The notes under the pieces are model-generated. The model was not told the origin of the DNA, made no database searches, and saw only the letters and a list, made by a program, of their open reading frames with translations. A program made the position numbers and the translations under genes. 46,195 bases of DNA from Lachnospiraceae bacterium UBA3850 (GTDB lineage: Bacteria; Bacillota; Clostridia; Lachnospirales; Lachnospiraceae): contig DGHK01000013.1 in NCBI GenBank assembly GCA_002392655.1, positions 1-46,195 on the forward strand, written 5' to 3'. Shown one piece after another: positions 17,509 through 25,439 of this stretch (position 1 is its first letter; the number at the start of each line of letters is the position of its first letter).

Positions 17509-19851
17509 TTATATACCCTTCTCATAGTGACCTCTTGTAAATCCGTCACTTATTTTGTCTATCCTTCCACTAAGTACCGCCTTCATTTCATCAGCGGATT
17601 CAATGGTAAATCCATATATTTTCTCCGAGATCTCGGATTCATACATATGGAGACTGAGCGCTTTTGAACTCAGTAACACATTATAACATAAATCACCGGC
17701 ATTTATTACATAAAATGAACTTTGTTTATCATCCTTAAGCTGTCCGGTCGTATCACGAAGCCCCGCTGTAACCATAAGCGGAAGCTTCCCATAATAAGGC
17801 TCTGCCACTCTGCTTTTACTGTTATAGCAATAATCTATACCGTTTATATCCTTTTTAGATAGTTCAACAGGTGTTTCATATATGATCTCACCGGAAAATC
17901 CCGTCAAAAGCTCTGCTATAAAACCAACGGCCATATCATTATAAGCATAGAGACTTCCGGCCAGCACTATAGTAGATATATCAAGCCGTTTCAGACTTCC
18001 AGCCACCTTTGCCAGATCATCGATATTTCTTACATATAGACCATCGTAGCTGTTGATCAAACTTATAAAACGCTCAGAAGCTATATCATATTCATTTCTA
18101 TTGATATATGGAAGTGCAAGGATAATCCTCTGCTCGTCCTTCTTATGGCTTATATTCTTAATTTCATCACCCTTCAGCTTTCCAAGCCCCATATCAACAT
18201 AGAGATAGTCTATATTCATTTCAAAGCCTAGAGCCGCATCCAGCTGTTTTCTGTCAGAAACCATAACATGTACTTTGCCTGGATGCTTCTCAGAAGCAGA
18301 TCCTGTAACGTTTTTTCCCAGACCAAGGAGAAAGTCCCTATCCTCCTGACAATATACAGAGCTTCTTTCATATTCAGAAATTATCACTTCCTTATATCTC
18401 TCGAGAGCGGCTCTTCTCAGACTCTTCAAATCTCCTACAGGAGTAAAACTCTTATTATCATTATGAATCAAAAGCTCTTCCATCTCATAATCAGTATTAC
18501 CAAGCTGCGTGATTTTTTCTCTTATTGTGTAATTTTCAAGAGGTCTGGACAAAGCTTTCTGAGCAATCTGCCCCTCAACCTCAACCTTTACACCATCATC
18601 AAGGCTTTCAACAAAAAGCTTCATAGGCTTGCCTTCATTTATCTCAAACTGTCCTCTTAATTTTATCTTCGGCGGGTTTTCAAGAAGTTCATCTATCTCA
18701 CTAAGTATCTTCTTATTTCTTGTTCTATAAACAGCCGTACCCTTTTTCAGCTTCTTTGTATTCGGACAGGCTAGAGATGCATCCCGCCCTTTTTTGATAT
18801 CAGCATTTACAGTAAGCGAGATTGGCTCATCAAAGTCAACAAGCAGTTCATCACCAACCCCCATATCCAGCAGAGCTGTAAAATGTATTCTTCCGTCCTT
18901 AACTGTGGAGATCTCTCCTACCTTGACACCTCTTCTTCCCGGCATGGAATCATCTATCAGATAATTGTCCCAGCTATCATCATATCTGTTCTTAAAGAGG
19001 TATCCATCAGTAAAACCACCTCTGTTAAACACATCCCTGAGACGCATCTCAAGCATCGTTGCTTTTTCGTCTGAGAATGTACCTTTCAGATAATCATCAC
19101 GAAGCTCTTTGTAAGCCATTACTGTAGATGCCACATAATACTCATTCTTCATCCTTCCCTCAATCTTGAAGGAATCGATACCTGTATCAATTAGGGCAGG
19201 TATATGCCTGAGAGTACACATATCTCTCATAGACAGCTTATAGCTTCCGTTATATCTCTGCCTGCATGGCTGAGCACATCTGCCTCTGTTACCACTTCTT
19301 CCACCAGCCATAGAGCTCATCAGACATCGTCCGCTATAGCATAAGCACATAGCTCCGTGTACAAATGCTTCGACCTCGATATCAGCCTCTTCTCTGATTA
19401 TTCTGAGTTCCTCAAGCGTCATCTCTCTTGCCGCAACCACTCTGGTTGCACCAAGCCCTTTTACAAGATTGGCTCCTGAAACAGTTGTTATATTCATCTG
19501 AGTGCTCGTATGAATATCAAGATCAGGAAAACATTTTCTAAGCATCACAAAAATGCCATAATCCTGTACAATGACAGCATCAAGGCCTTTTTCATAAAGT
19601 GGACATAACATATCATACAGATGAATCATCTCATCATTTTTGACAAGTGTATTTATCGTAAGATATATCTTTACTCCATGTAAATGAGCATATTCAATTG
19701 CATCCAGCAACTCTTCGTCACTGAAATTATTTGCGTAGGCTCTCGCCCCAAAAGAATTCCCCGCTAAGTAACATGCATCAGCGCCGGCGGCTACAGCCGC
19801 TCTTAAGGCCGACATATTACCACACGGGGCAAGTATCTCAGGTCGTTTCAT
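17509..19851 (-). CDS. Peptidase U32 family protein, long form (RlhA/TrhP-like, tRNA/rRNA hydroxylation)
   Basis: 780 residues. The N-terminal U32 domain (about 1-260) contains EILAPCGNMSALRAAVAAGADACYL and the Cys cluster CYSGRC...CAQPC (Cys171, 176, 192, 196), thought to bind an iron-sulfur cluster in this family. The C-terminal half (about 280-780) fits the DUF3656-type extension of long U32 proteins. Characterised bacterial members act in prephenate-dependent hydroxylation of tRNA or 23S rRNA, so collagenase labels are probably misleading. Its start codon overlaps the zapA stop (TAATG). Confidence 0.9.
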   Translation of the reverse strand: MKRPEILAPCGNMSALRAAVAAGADACYLAGNSFGARAYANNFSDEELLDAIEYAHLHGVKIYLTINTLVKNDEMIHLYDMLCPLYEKGLDAVIVQDYGIFVMLRKCFPDLDIHTSTQMNITTVSGANLVKGLGATRVVAAREMTLEELRIIREEADIEVEAFVHGAMCLCYSGRCLMSSMAGGRSGNRGRCAQPCRQRYNGSYKLSMRDMCTLRHIPALIDTGIDSFKIEGRMKNEYYVASTVMAYKELRDDYLKGTFSDEKATMLEMRLRDVFNRGGFTDGYLFKNRYDDSWDNYLIDDSMPGRRGVKVGEISTVKDGRIHFTALLDMGVGDELLVDFDEPISLTVNADIKKGRDASLACPNTKKLKKGTAVYRTRNKKILSEIDELLENPPKIKLRGQFEINEGKPMKLFVESLDDGVKVEVEGQIAQKALSRPLENYTIREKITQLGNTDYEMEELLIHNDNKSFTPVGDLKSLRRAALERYKEVIISEYERSSVYCQEDRDFLLGLGKNVTGSASEKHPGKVHVMVSDRKQLDAALGFEMNIDYLYVDMGLGKLKGDEIKNISHKKDEQRIILALPYINRNEYDIASERFISLINSYDGLYVRNIDDLAKVAGSLKRLDISTIVLAGSLYAYNDMAVGFIAELLTGFSGEIIYETPVELSKKDINGIDYCYNSKSRVAEPYYGKLPLMVTAGLRDTTGQLKDDKQSSFYVINAGDLCYNVLLSSKALSLHMYESEISEKIYGFTIESADEMKAVLSGRIDKISDGFTRGHYEKGI

Positions 19852-20255
19852 TATCTCTTATCCTTTTCAGCCTCCAGCTGAACCAGTCTCTTCTGAAGTA
19901 TATTTACCTGTTCTTTATACTCTTCAACCAGCTTAAGTGCAGCCTCATGCTTTATTTGGGATTCTATGACCTCATGTCTGAGTTCATAAAGCTGCTGCTC
20001 CTTGTCACTGTTATCCGTGGCAGTCTCATCAGCTTTTGATTTTGCTTTAAAGTAATCATCGGCGATATTCAGAGCAAGCAGAACGCCCTGATACTCTACG
20101 TTCATCCTTCTGTATTCTTCAGAAGTCTTACACTCAGCTATCTTACCGTTGATATATGTTGCGATATTCTGGAGATATTCTTCTCCTTCAAAACCACTTA
20201 AAGTATAAACCTTATTGTTAATAACAACCGGGATATCTGTTCTCACCTGTCCCAT
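19851..20255 (-). CDS. zapA: Cell division protein ZapA-like
   Basis: About 134 residues: an N-terminal ZapA fold (TDIPVVINNKVYTLSGFEGEEYLQNIATYIN) followed by a long coiled coil (about 75-134). ZapA dimers or tetramers bundle FtsZ filaments at midcell. I place the start at ATG 20253-20255 because GAGGTGA lies 8 nt before it; a GTG four codons upstream (20267) overlaps that ribosome site. It lies between ruvB and the U32 gene in a tight operon. Confidence 0.9.
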   Translation of the reverse strand: MGQVRTDIPVVINNKVYTLSGFEGEEYLQNIATYINGKIAECKTSEEYRRMNVEYQGVLLALNIADDYFKAKSKADETATDNSDKEQQLYELRHEVIESQIKHEAALKLVEEYKEQVNILQKRLVQLEAEKDKR

Positions 20256-20278
20256 ATCACGCTTCACCTCTTCTATTA

Positions 20279-21283
20279 TTATTCACCCAGCATATATTCC
20301 ATCCCCAGATGCTTATATGCTTTTTCTGTTACAACTCGTCCTCTCGGAGTTCTGTTAATAAGTCCGTTCTTAATAAGATACGGTTCATAAACATCCTCTA
20401 TGGTTCCTGAATCTTCACCTATAGCAGCAGCTAAAACCTCAAGTCCGACAGGACCTCCTCCATAATTCTTTATTATGGTAAGAAGCAGATTTCTATCTGT
20501 ATCATCCAGACCATAGCTATCAACGTCAAGCTTATCGAGAGCACTCTTAGCGACATTATAATCAATTTTACCCTCGTGTTCAACCTCTGCAAAATCTCTG
20601 ACTCTTTTAAGAAGTCTGTTTGCAAGTCTCGGCGTTCCTCTTGAACGCTTTGCAATCTCCAGAGCACCTTCATCATCGATGGTTATACCAAGCACTCCGG
20701 AGGATCTTACTATTATAGTCATAAGCTCAGTAACATTGTAAAACTCAAGTCTGTTCACCACACCAAATCTGTCTCTAAGAGGTGCACTGAGCATACCTGC
20801 TCTTGTAGTCGCTCCTATAAGAGTAAACTTAGGAAGATCAAGTCTGATAGACTTAGACTGTTCGCCCTTTCCGATAACTATATCTATCGCAAAGTCCTCC
20901 ATAGCCGGATACAGAACCTCTTCAACCTGTTTACTGAGTCTGTGTATCTCATCAATAAAGAGTACGTCGTTTTCGGAAAGCTGGCTAAGAATTGCCGCAA
21001 GCTCACCGGGTTTCTCAATCGCAGGTCCTGAGGTAATCTTGATATTAACACCCATTTCCTCTGCAACAATTCCGGCAAGGGTGGTTTTTCCGAGCCCGGG
21101 AGGTCCATACAAAAGTACATGATCAAGACTCTCCTTACGCCTCTTAGCAGCCTCTATAAAAACCTCAAGGTTTTTCTTAACTTTATTCTGACCTATATAC
21201 TCGGATAAGCTTCTCGGTCGCAGGTTTTTCTCTATAGCCTCATCCTCAAATGTGCTCTCCGATGTAATGATTCTTTTCTTCAT
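20279..21283 (-). CDS. ruvB: Holliday junction branch-migration helicase RuvB
   Basis: Hexameric AAA+ motor that works with RuvA. Motifs: Walker [10 protein letters not shown], Walker [10 protein letters not shown], sensor I ATTRAG, the arginine finger region PLRDRFG, and a C-terminal winged helix. I prefer the ATG at 21281-21283, with AAGGA 7 nt upstream, giving about 334 residues, the usual family length; an upstream in-frame ATG (21289) and a longer frame opening at 21313 are possible. It is 10 nt after ruvA. Confidence 0.96.
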   Translation of the reverse strand: MKKRIITSESTFEDEAIEKNLRPRSLSEYIGQNKVKKNLEVFIEAAKRRKESLDHVLLYGPPGLGKTTLAGIVAEEMGVNIKITSGPAIEKPGELAAILSQLSENDVLFIDEIHRLSKQVEEVLYPAMEDFAIDIVIGKGEQSKSIRLDLPKFTLIGATTRAGMLSAPLRDRFGVVNRLEFYNVTELMTIIVRSSGVLGITIDDEGALEIAKRSRGTPRLANRLLKRVRDFAEVEHEGKIDYNVAKSALDKLDVDSYGLDDTDRNLLLTIIKNYGGGPVGLEVLAAAIGEDSGTIEDVYEPYLIKNGLINRTPRGRVVTEKAYKHLGMEYMLGE

Positions 21284-21293
21284 AGTCATATCC

Positions 21294-21881
21294 TTATAAA
21301 TACTTAAGTGCAAGTCTTATCAACTCTTCAGCTGATTTGTTCTGTGAGTCCTCAACCTTTCTTATGGCCTTAAGAGCCTCTGAATTTGTATATCCAAGAG
21401 CACAAAGAGCCTGAGCTGCATCAGATACTGAATTTGTATCCTGCTCTCCATCACTTCCCAGATCAAATACAGACCCCTCCAGGTTAACTGCATCCTTCAT
21501 CTCAAGAACAATCTTCTGCGCAGTCTTTGCACCGATTCCGTTAGCTTTCGATATAGCCTTGGAATCATTAGCAATAACAGCTGCAATCAAATTGTCTGGT
21601 CCGAGTTCATTCAGAACAGATAAAGCCCCCTTAGGACCTACACCACTTACTGAAATAAGCTGTTTAAAAAGATCCTTCTCCCTGGATGTCAGAAAACCAA
21701 AGAGTCTCATAGAATCCTCCTTGACATCCAGATACGTTATTATTTTTACTTCGCTATTAATTGAAGGAAGCTTCCTTATAACATAGTCATATGTAAGTAT
21801 CTCGTAACCTATTCCCTGACAATCTACTACAATGCTGTTTGAAGTCACCTCTTCGAGCTGACCCTTTATATATGAAATCAT
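21294..21881 (-). CDS. ruvA: Holliday junction DNA helicase subunit RuvA
   Basis: 195 residues, the usual size. Domain I is an OB fold ([12 protein letters not shown]...), domain II has helix-hairpin-helix motifs ([13 protein letters not shown] and [21 protein letters not shown]), and a flexible linker leads to the C-terminal RuvB-contacting domain ([22 protein letters not shown]). It binds four-way junctions and recruits RuvB. It opens the ruvAB-zapA-U32 gene run. Confidence 0.97.
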   Translation of the reverse strand: MISYIKGQLEEVTSNSIVVDCQGIGYEILTYDYVIRKLPSINSEVKIITYLDVKEDSMRLFGFLTSREKDLFKQLISVSGVGPKGALSVLNELGPDNLIAAVIANDSKAISKANGIGAKTAQKIVLEMKDAVNLEGSVFDLGSDGEQDTNSVSDAAQALCALGYTNSEALKAIRKVEDSQNKSAEELIRLALKYL

Positions 21882-21921
21882 ATATCTTATCTCCTGATTT
21901 TAGTTCTCTAACAATGAACAA

Positions 21922-21950
21922 AGAGTGCTGCAAATATTATGCAGCACTCT
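21922..21950 (-). terminator. Terminator-like hairpin between the DivIVA-like gene and ruvA
   Basis: An 11-bp perfect stem (21922-21932 with 21940-21950) with a 7-nt loop is followed on the minus strand by TTTGTTCATTG, a weak T tract. It comes 26 nt after the DivIVA-like stop codon. Confidence 0.6.
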
Positions 21951-21975
21951 CTCCATTTGAAATACATTCATCGAT

Positions 21976-22548
21976 TTACAGGAACTCGAAATCGTCTGCT
22001 CCCTCTTCTTCTCCATCGCCAATCATTGCTTTGTTGGACTTTCTGTTGTCTTCAATCTCTCCGACAAATACATCATCGCCATCACCGAAGATATCCTCAT
22101 TATTATCCTGGAAGAACTTAGATGTAGCAGAATCCTTTGAACTCATCTTGAGCTTTGACTCTTCCTTAACCTCTTCCTTCTTATCTTCGGGCTTATCATC
22201 CATCACAAGATCTGAAAAAGGATCATCATTCTTTGCAGTCTCTGTGAAAGGACTAGCTGATTCAGCCTTATCATCCTTCTTATCACTCGCTGCAGTCTTC
22301 TCTGGCTCACTGGCTGAGCTATCAGCATGACCCTCACCATATTTATTTTCTAATTCGAAAACTCTTAAACGATACTCTTCGATCGACTTGTTAAGTCTGT
22401 CCTTCTCATCTCGAAGGTTCTTATTTTCTGTAAATAATTCGTCATATGCTCTGTAAACAGTATCAACATACTGATTTACATCAGCCTTCTTGTATCCAAA
22501 AAGTCCGGTACCAAAACTTTGAGTTTTAATGTCAATTGGTTGCATCAT
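21976..22548 (-). CDS. DivIVA/GpsB-like coiled-coil protein with acidic tail
   Basis: 190 residues from the ATG at 22546-22548, which has GGAGGG 9 nt upstream; the frame stays open upstream, but without a ribosome site and through a GC-rich leader. The first 60 or so residues (SFGTGLFGYKKADVNQYVDTV, then a coiled coil) match the DivIVA N-terminal domain that binds curved membrane. The rest is a disordered Ser/Lys/Asp/Glu region ending in FEFL. Such proteins place division or wall-synthesis machinery at septa and poles. The neighbouring zapA, ftsW and PBP genes fit a division role. Confidence 0.82.
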   Translation of the reverse strand: MMQPIDIKTQSFGTGLFGYKKADVNQYVDTVYRAYDELFTENKNLRDEKDRLNKSIEEYRLRVFELENKYGEGHADSSASEPEKTAASDKKDDKAESASPFTETAKNDDPFSDLVMDDKPEDKKEEVKEESKLKMSSKDSATSKFFQDNNEDIFGDGDDVFVGEIEDNRKSNKAMIGDGEEEGADDFEFL

Positions 22549-22613
22549 GATAGTAATCCCTCCAAATGATTTATATGCCGGCACCGGCACCCACACCGGT
22601 ACAGTCTAGTTTG

Positions 22614-22641
22614 ATTATAACATAATTTTTACGTGTTTCAA
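22614..22641 (-). promoter_or_regulatory. Predicted promoter for the DivIVA-like gene
   Basis: TTGAAA (22636-22641) and a consensus TATAAT (22614-22619) are separated by 16 nt on the minus strand. The leader contains a GC-rich repeat of GCCGG/CCGGT blocks (22576-22600) able to form a short hairpin (TGCCG-GCAC-CGGCA). Confidence 0.65.
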
Positions 22642-22685
22642 CAAAAAATTTACATAATTATGTTAATTTACTTTCTTTAAACAAA

Positions 22686-22997
22686 CTACCTCTTATCCTT
22701 ATCTATTCTCTCCAAGAATATAATTGATACAAGCGCAAACACAAAACTGAAGATTATCAGAACTGCCCACCTGCGCTTTACATTACTTTGTGTAGACTCA
22801 AACGCCTCTCTCATATTCGAAGAGGCGAGTCTTTTATTTATTTCCTTGTCCTGTCCGGCGGCTTCGGCACAAATAGCCGCCATTCCGTGGCTTGATATCA
22901 TAAATCCCTTGATACCGTTAACGCCCGGCGGAAGAGAGAAAATACGAGGCAGTTTTCCCGTTATCAGCAACATGTTCAAGATCAACAAAATGGCCAA
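22686..22997 (-). pseudogene. C-terminal part of a probably frameshifted membrane protein
   Basis: Open frame overlapping the end of the upstream gene by 80 nt in the +1 frame. It opens directly after an in-frame stop codon (near 23000) with no ribosome binding site, so an independent start is unlikely. The product ends with one transmembrane helix (WAVLIIFSFVFALVSIIFLE) and a basic tail; the middle is soluble (HGMAAICAEAAGQDKEINKRL). The likeliest reading is one gene of about 177 codons (22686-23217) carrying a 1-nt insertion, perhaps in the GGGAAAA run near 22951-22957. Two overlapping genes or a sequencing error are the alternatives. Confidence 0.5.
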
Positions 22998-23217
22998 CTA
23001 TTGTCAATGCCAAAGAAAGTATTGAAACAAACAGATATACCCTTTCATCATCCTCTTTGTCAGCGCATCTGGCTAGTTCATACTCCCTAAAGCCCGGTAT
23101 AAGTGACCACCAGCCCTTCTTCTGACATTTAACAAAAATCCGCCAGAGTCCGACTATATTAAGAATAATAAAAATAGTATCCACAATAATGTATGACCTG
23201 AAAAACGATTCTACCAT
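22918..23217 (-). CDS. Small membrane protein, N-terminal part of a likely split gene
   Basis: 99 residues with a good start (ATG after AAAGGAG by 7 nt). Two hydrophobic segments (about 9-27 and 63-80) flank the sequence KCQKKGWWSLIPGFREYELARCA, which resembles the GWxxLIPxYNxY loop of small DUF5684-type membrane proteins in Firmicutes. The last 25 or so residues look unlike a natural ending and may be out of frame. Function unknown. Confidence 0.6.
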   Translation of the reverse strand: MVESFFRSYIIVDTIFIILNIVGLWRIFVKCQKKGWWSLIPGFREYELARCADKEDDERVYLFVSILSLALTIVGHFVDLEHVADNGKTASYFLSSAGR

Positions 23218-23237
23218 AGTGTATCTCCTTTTTAGCT

Positions 23238-24278
23238 TTACTTCTTTTTCAAGTTATACCTTAAAACCGAATCAATGATAATTCCGGCATATTGTCTGAG
23301 ATAATCGTTATTTCCTAGAAATGTATCATTTAACATGATATAAGTTTCTTTAGTGTTAGGTTTTTCCTTATACTCTGCAAGTATATCAGGTGTTTTTCCA
23401 AACGAGGGAACAAAATAACCCTCATAACTCTGACAGCCTTCTTTTTTCGTTTTTTCAGGATAGTAATTCATCACGCCCTCATAAATAGGGATTTTAAGCT
23501 TTGCATTCGTATCCTCTGCAACCAGAGAAATCCCCTCCATGCTTGTATATATCCTGTTTTTCAAATTACCGACAAGTTCAAGTTCAAGTGAAAGCATAAG
23601 CTCATTATTATCTATCTCGGTACCTAGTTTAAGTACTTTAAACTGTCCTTCTGCCATCATCTGAGTTGCAAGAATATTGGAAAGGAATATCATTCCCTCC
23701 ATATCGTCTCTATTATGTCTGAGAACAAGTTCCCTGCTCTTCTCATCTCTTCCCGCCAGATAACCAAGATATACATCTATAAGCTGCCCACCGTTATACA
23801 TATCTACTCTGTTTATTCCCAGGTACTTCTCGATAGTCTTCTGTTTTATATTTGGAAGTCCCAAAGCAAACTTATAGGGTTTTACAAGTTTCATGAGGTC
23901 AAATGGCTTAACAGATTTAAAATTGTCAGTAAGCGTAATACCGAATTTCTGATGTATGAAATTCATTCTCTTTTTTATATATGGGATATCAAATGTATCT
24001 CCATTGAACTCAACCAGTACATCATAATCCTTTATCATAGTCTGAAATGTTCTTATAAGTTCCGGCTCGGATCTGCCGTCATCATTAAACAGCTGAATGA
24101 TCTTCCATTGCCCATCCTCAAAAACATTTAAACCTATAATATATGTAAATGAACTAAATGGTGACAAACCAGTAGTCTCAATATCGAACATACAAACTCT
24201 CTTATCGCCGAAATAAGCAGAAACCGTATCATATCCGAGAACCCTTTCAGCAGACACTACCTCAACTATCTTCTCCAT
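23238..24278 (-). CDS. RNase H-like fold exonuclease, YprB family
   Basis: About 346 residues. The domain (about 25-215) has DEDD-type exonuclease motifs: CMFDIETTGLSPF, LVEFNGDTFDIPYIKKR and RHNRDDMEGM. YprB-type proteins are predicted 3'-5' exonucleases acting on nucleic acid; the biological substrate is unknown. I place the start at ATG 24276-24278 just after GAGGTGA; a GTG two codons earlier overlaps the ribosome site. The roughly 65 nt before it hold a perfect 13-nt palindrome (24312-24324). Confidence 0.87.
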   Translation of the reverse strand: MEKIVEVVSAERVLGYDTVSAYFGDKRVCMFDIETTGLSPFSSFTYIIGLNVFEDGQWKIIQLFNDDGRSEPELIRTFQTMIKDYDVLVEFNGDTFDIPYIKKRMNFIHQKFGITLTDNFKSVKPFDLMKLVKPYKFALGLPNIKQKTIEKYLGINRVDMYNGGQLIDVYLGYLAGRDEKSRELVLRHNRDDMEGMIFLSNILATQMMAEGQFKVLKLGTEIDNNELMLSLELELVGNLKNRIYTSMEGISLVAEDTNAKLKIPIYEGVMNYYPEKTKKEGCQSYEGYFVPSFGKTPDILAEYKEKPNTKETYIMLNDTFLGNNDYLRQYAGIIIDSVLRYNLKKK

Positions 24279-24356
24279 TTTCACCTCAGAATTTTAATAT
24301 ATAAAACAAATGTGATTAAATCACTTTATAATCATACAACAATCAAAGCTAAAAAA

Positions 24357-24489
24357 GCAAAAAAAGCGAGGGAAGCCGCTTGGCCCGGTTGGGCTGCGAA
24401 TATATTCCCTATACTAAACCGTACACAAGGCCACTTACAAGTACAGGAACATATTCTTGTGTACGCGCTCCGAAGAGCACACCCTCGCT
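24357..24489 (-). ncRNA. Stand-alone structured RNA of unknown family (about 130 nt)
   Basis: Read on the minus strand. An 8-bp perfect closing stem (24365-24372 with 24482-24489) joins the two ends and runs straight into a U tract (24359-24365, then GC and six more U), as in an intrinsic terminator. Inside are a UUCG-capped hairpin (24465-24480), a 9-bp hairpin (24421-24429 with 24456-24464) with a 26-nt apical part, and a GCCC/GGGC hairpin (24383-24394). The segments 24398-24407 and 24447-24456 are complementary over 10 bp with one G-U, a possible pseudoknot. A promoter is placed so that transcription begins at the closing stem. It has no convincing reading frame. I looked for 6S, SRP, RNase P, T-box and riboswitch signatures and recognised none; a short divergent 6S RNA is the main alternative. 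Confidence 0.72.
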
Positions 24490-24495
24490 ATACAT

Positions 24496-24524
24496 ATAAT
24501 AAACTAAGTCAAATATTGTATCAA
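24496..24524 (-). promoter_or_regulatory. Predicted promoter of the structured RNA
   Basis: TTGATA (24519-24524) and TATTAT (24496-24501) are spaced by 17 nt on the minus strand. The expected start point is about 7 nt downstream, at 24489, which is exactly the first base of the RNA closing stem. Confidence 0.65.
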
Positions 24525-24583
24525 CTAATTAATAAATAAACATATAAGGTCCTTTTCTCGTTGCTTCGCAACTCGGTCTCGCT

Positions 24584-24655
24584 GTTCAATTCCCACATAC
24601 AAAAAAAACTGCTTTCGCAGTTCAATTCCCACATACAAAAAAAACTGCTTTCGCA
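24584..24655. repeat. Perfect 36-bp tandem duplication downstream of tmRNA
   Basis: Two identical 36-bp copies (24584-24619 and 24620-24655) stand head to tail. Each holds GTTCAATTCCCACATAC followed by an A run and ACTGCTTTCGCA. On the tmRNA strand each unit encodes a terminator hairpin followed by the complement of the tmRNA T-arm. Confidence 0.9.
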
Positions 24656-24662
24656 GTTTTTT
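24601..24662 (-). terminator. Two tandem intrinsic terminators of tmRNA
   Basis: Proximal hairpin at 24639-24662: a 10-bp AAAAAACTGC/GCAGTTTTTT stem with a GAAA loop on the minus strand, beginning 2 nt after the tmRNA end. Distal hairpin at 24607-24622: a 6-bp stem with the same GAAA loop and an 8-U tract. The doubling results from the 36-bp duplication. Confidence 0.8.
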
Positions 24663-24663
24663 A

Positions 24664-25004
24664 TGGAGTAGGTGGGAATTGAACCCACGTCCGAAAACCC
24701 TTCCATCACAGTATCTCCCATCACAGTAAGTGATTTGACATTCCCTACGACCAGCGCCCACTCACAGGCTCAGGCTTTCGGTAGCTTGTAATTCTTCCCG
24801 TGCCTACAAGCATCAGCAAGGAAGTGCTCCGTCTGTTTGATGCCAGACCCCTATGCAACGGACGACACAAGGCTGACAGCTGCGATTAGGCAGCGAGTGC
24901 TAATTTATTATCAGCGTTTATATTTAATGAATGTTTTTTACGAGGTCACTCACCTCGGATGGCTGCCATGATTTCTAAATCCCCGTCGAAACCAGTACTA
25001 CCCC
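24664..25004 (-). ncRNA. ssrA: Transfer-messenger RNA (tmRNA)
   Basis: Rescues stalled ribosomes by trans-translation with SmpB. The 5' end GGGGUAG pairs perfectly with CUACUCC near the 3' end as a 7-bp acceptor stem; the discriminator A is at 24664 and CCA is not encoded. The conserved 5' part CUGGUUUCGACGGGG and the T-arm GUGGGUUCAAUUCCCAC are present. The tag reading frame ends at UAA 24886-24888 and codes for ...ADNKLALAA; with AAC (24916-24918) as resume codon the tag would be (A)NADNKLALAA, but the resume codon is inferred. smpB lies about 440 nt upstream on the same strand. Confidence 0.96.
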
Positions 25005-25006
25005 GT

Positions 25007-25351
25007 TTACTGGGCAACGTCTGTATCAGTTGCACTTGCATCTGAAACTGTTGCACTGTCAAGCATCTTCTGAAGGTCTTCCTTAGAGACTGCATTTGAA
25101 CCCAAATCTATGTTTTCGCTCCAGTACTTATCAAACCATGTTTCATATTCTGAAGCATTTATTGTCTTATTCAGTTCAGCCTCTTCCTTCTGAACCTTAT
25201 ATATATGCTTTCCTAAAGGAATTCCGATGAGTGCTCCGACTCCGAGAGACAGGATAAATACAGCAAGTGCTTTCTTTACCTTCTTTCTCTTCATTATCTT
25301 TGCTCTGTTCTTTTTTTCCTTTTTATAAGCATCGACCTTTTCCTGGCTCAT
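25007..25351 (-). CDS. Small single-pass membrane protein just upstream of tmRNA
   Basis: 114 residues: a strongly basic cytoplasmic N-terminus (about 5-28, many Lys/Arg), one transmembrane helix (about 29-47), then an acidic soluble C-terminus ending DASATDTDVAQ. ATG follows AGAGG by 8 nt. Its stop codon ends 2 nt before the tmRNA 5' end, and a single good promoter lies upstream, so it probably shares a transcript with ssrA. No known domain is recognised; the basic N-terminus could face nucleic acid or phospholipid, but that is a guess. Confidence 0.78.
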   Translation of the reverse strand: MSQEKVDAYKKEKKNRAKIMKRKKVKKALAVFILSLGVGALIGIPLGKHIYKVQKEEAELNKTINASEYETWFDKYWSENIDLGSNAVSKEDLQKMLDSATVSDASATDTDVAQ

Positions 25352-25399
25352 TGTTAATACCTCTGACTGTTTTATTAATTATCGTAATGACACTATGAC

Positions 25400-25428
25400 A
25401 TAATATAACTAAAACCCTATAAAATCAA
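25400..25428 (-). promoter_or_regulatory. Predicted promoter for the small membrane protein and tmRNA
   Basis: TTGATT (25423-25428) and TATTAT (25400-25405) are spaced by 17 nt on the minus strand, just after the smpB stop codon. I see no convincing promoter between this gene and tmRNA, although an isolated TTGACA occurs within the coding region. Confidence 0.6.
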
Positions 25429-25439
25429 GCATTTTATTA

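Noticed and set aside
24312..24539. 75-codon open frame on the plus strand across the structured RNA
   Set aside because: It has no ribosome site and runs against a well-supported RNA with its own promoter and terminator on the minus strand; the composition looks non-coding.
24584..24655. Two 36-bp direct repeats of CRISPR-like length
   Set aside because: The copies are directly joined without spacers, lie at a tmRNA terminator and no cas gene is present.
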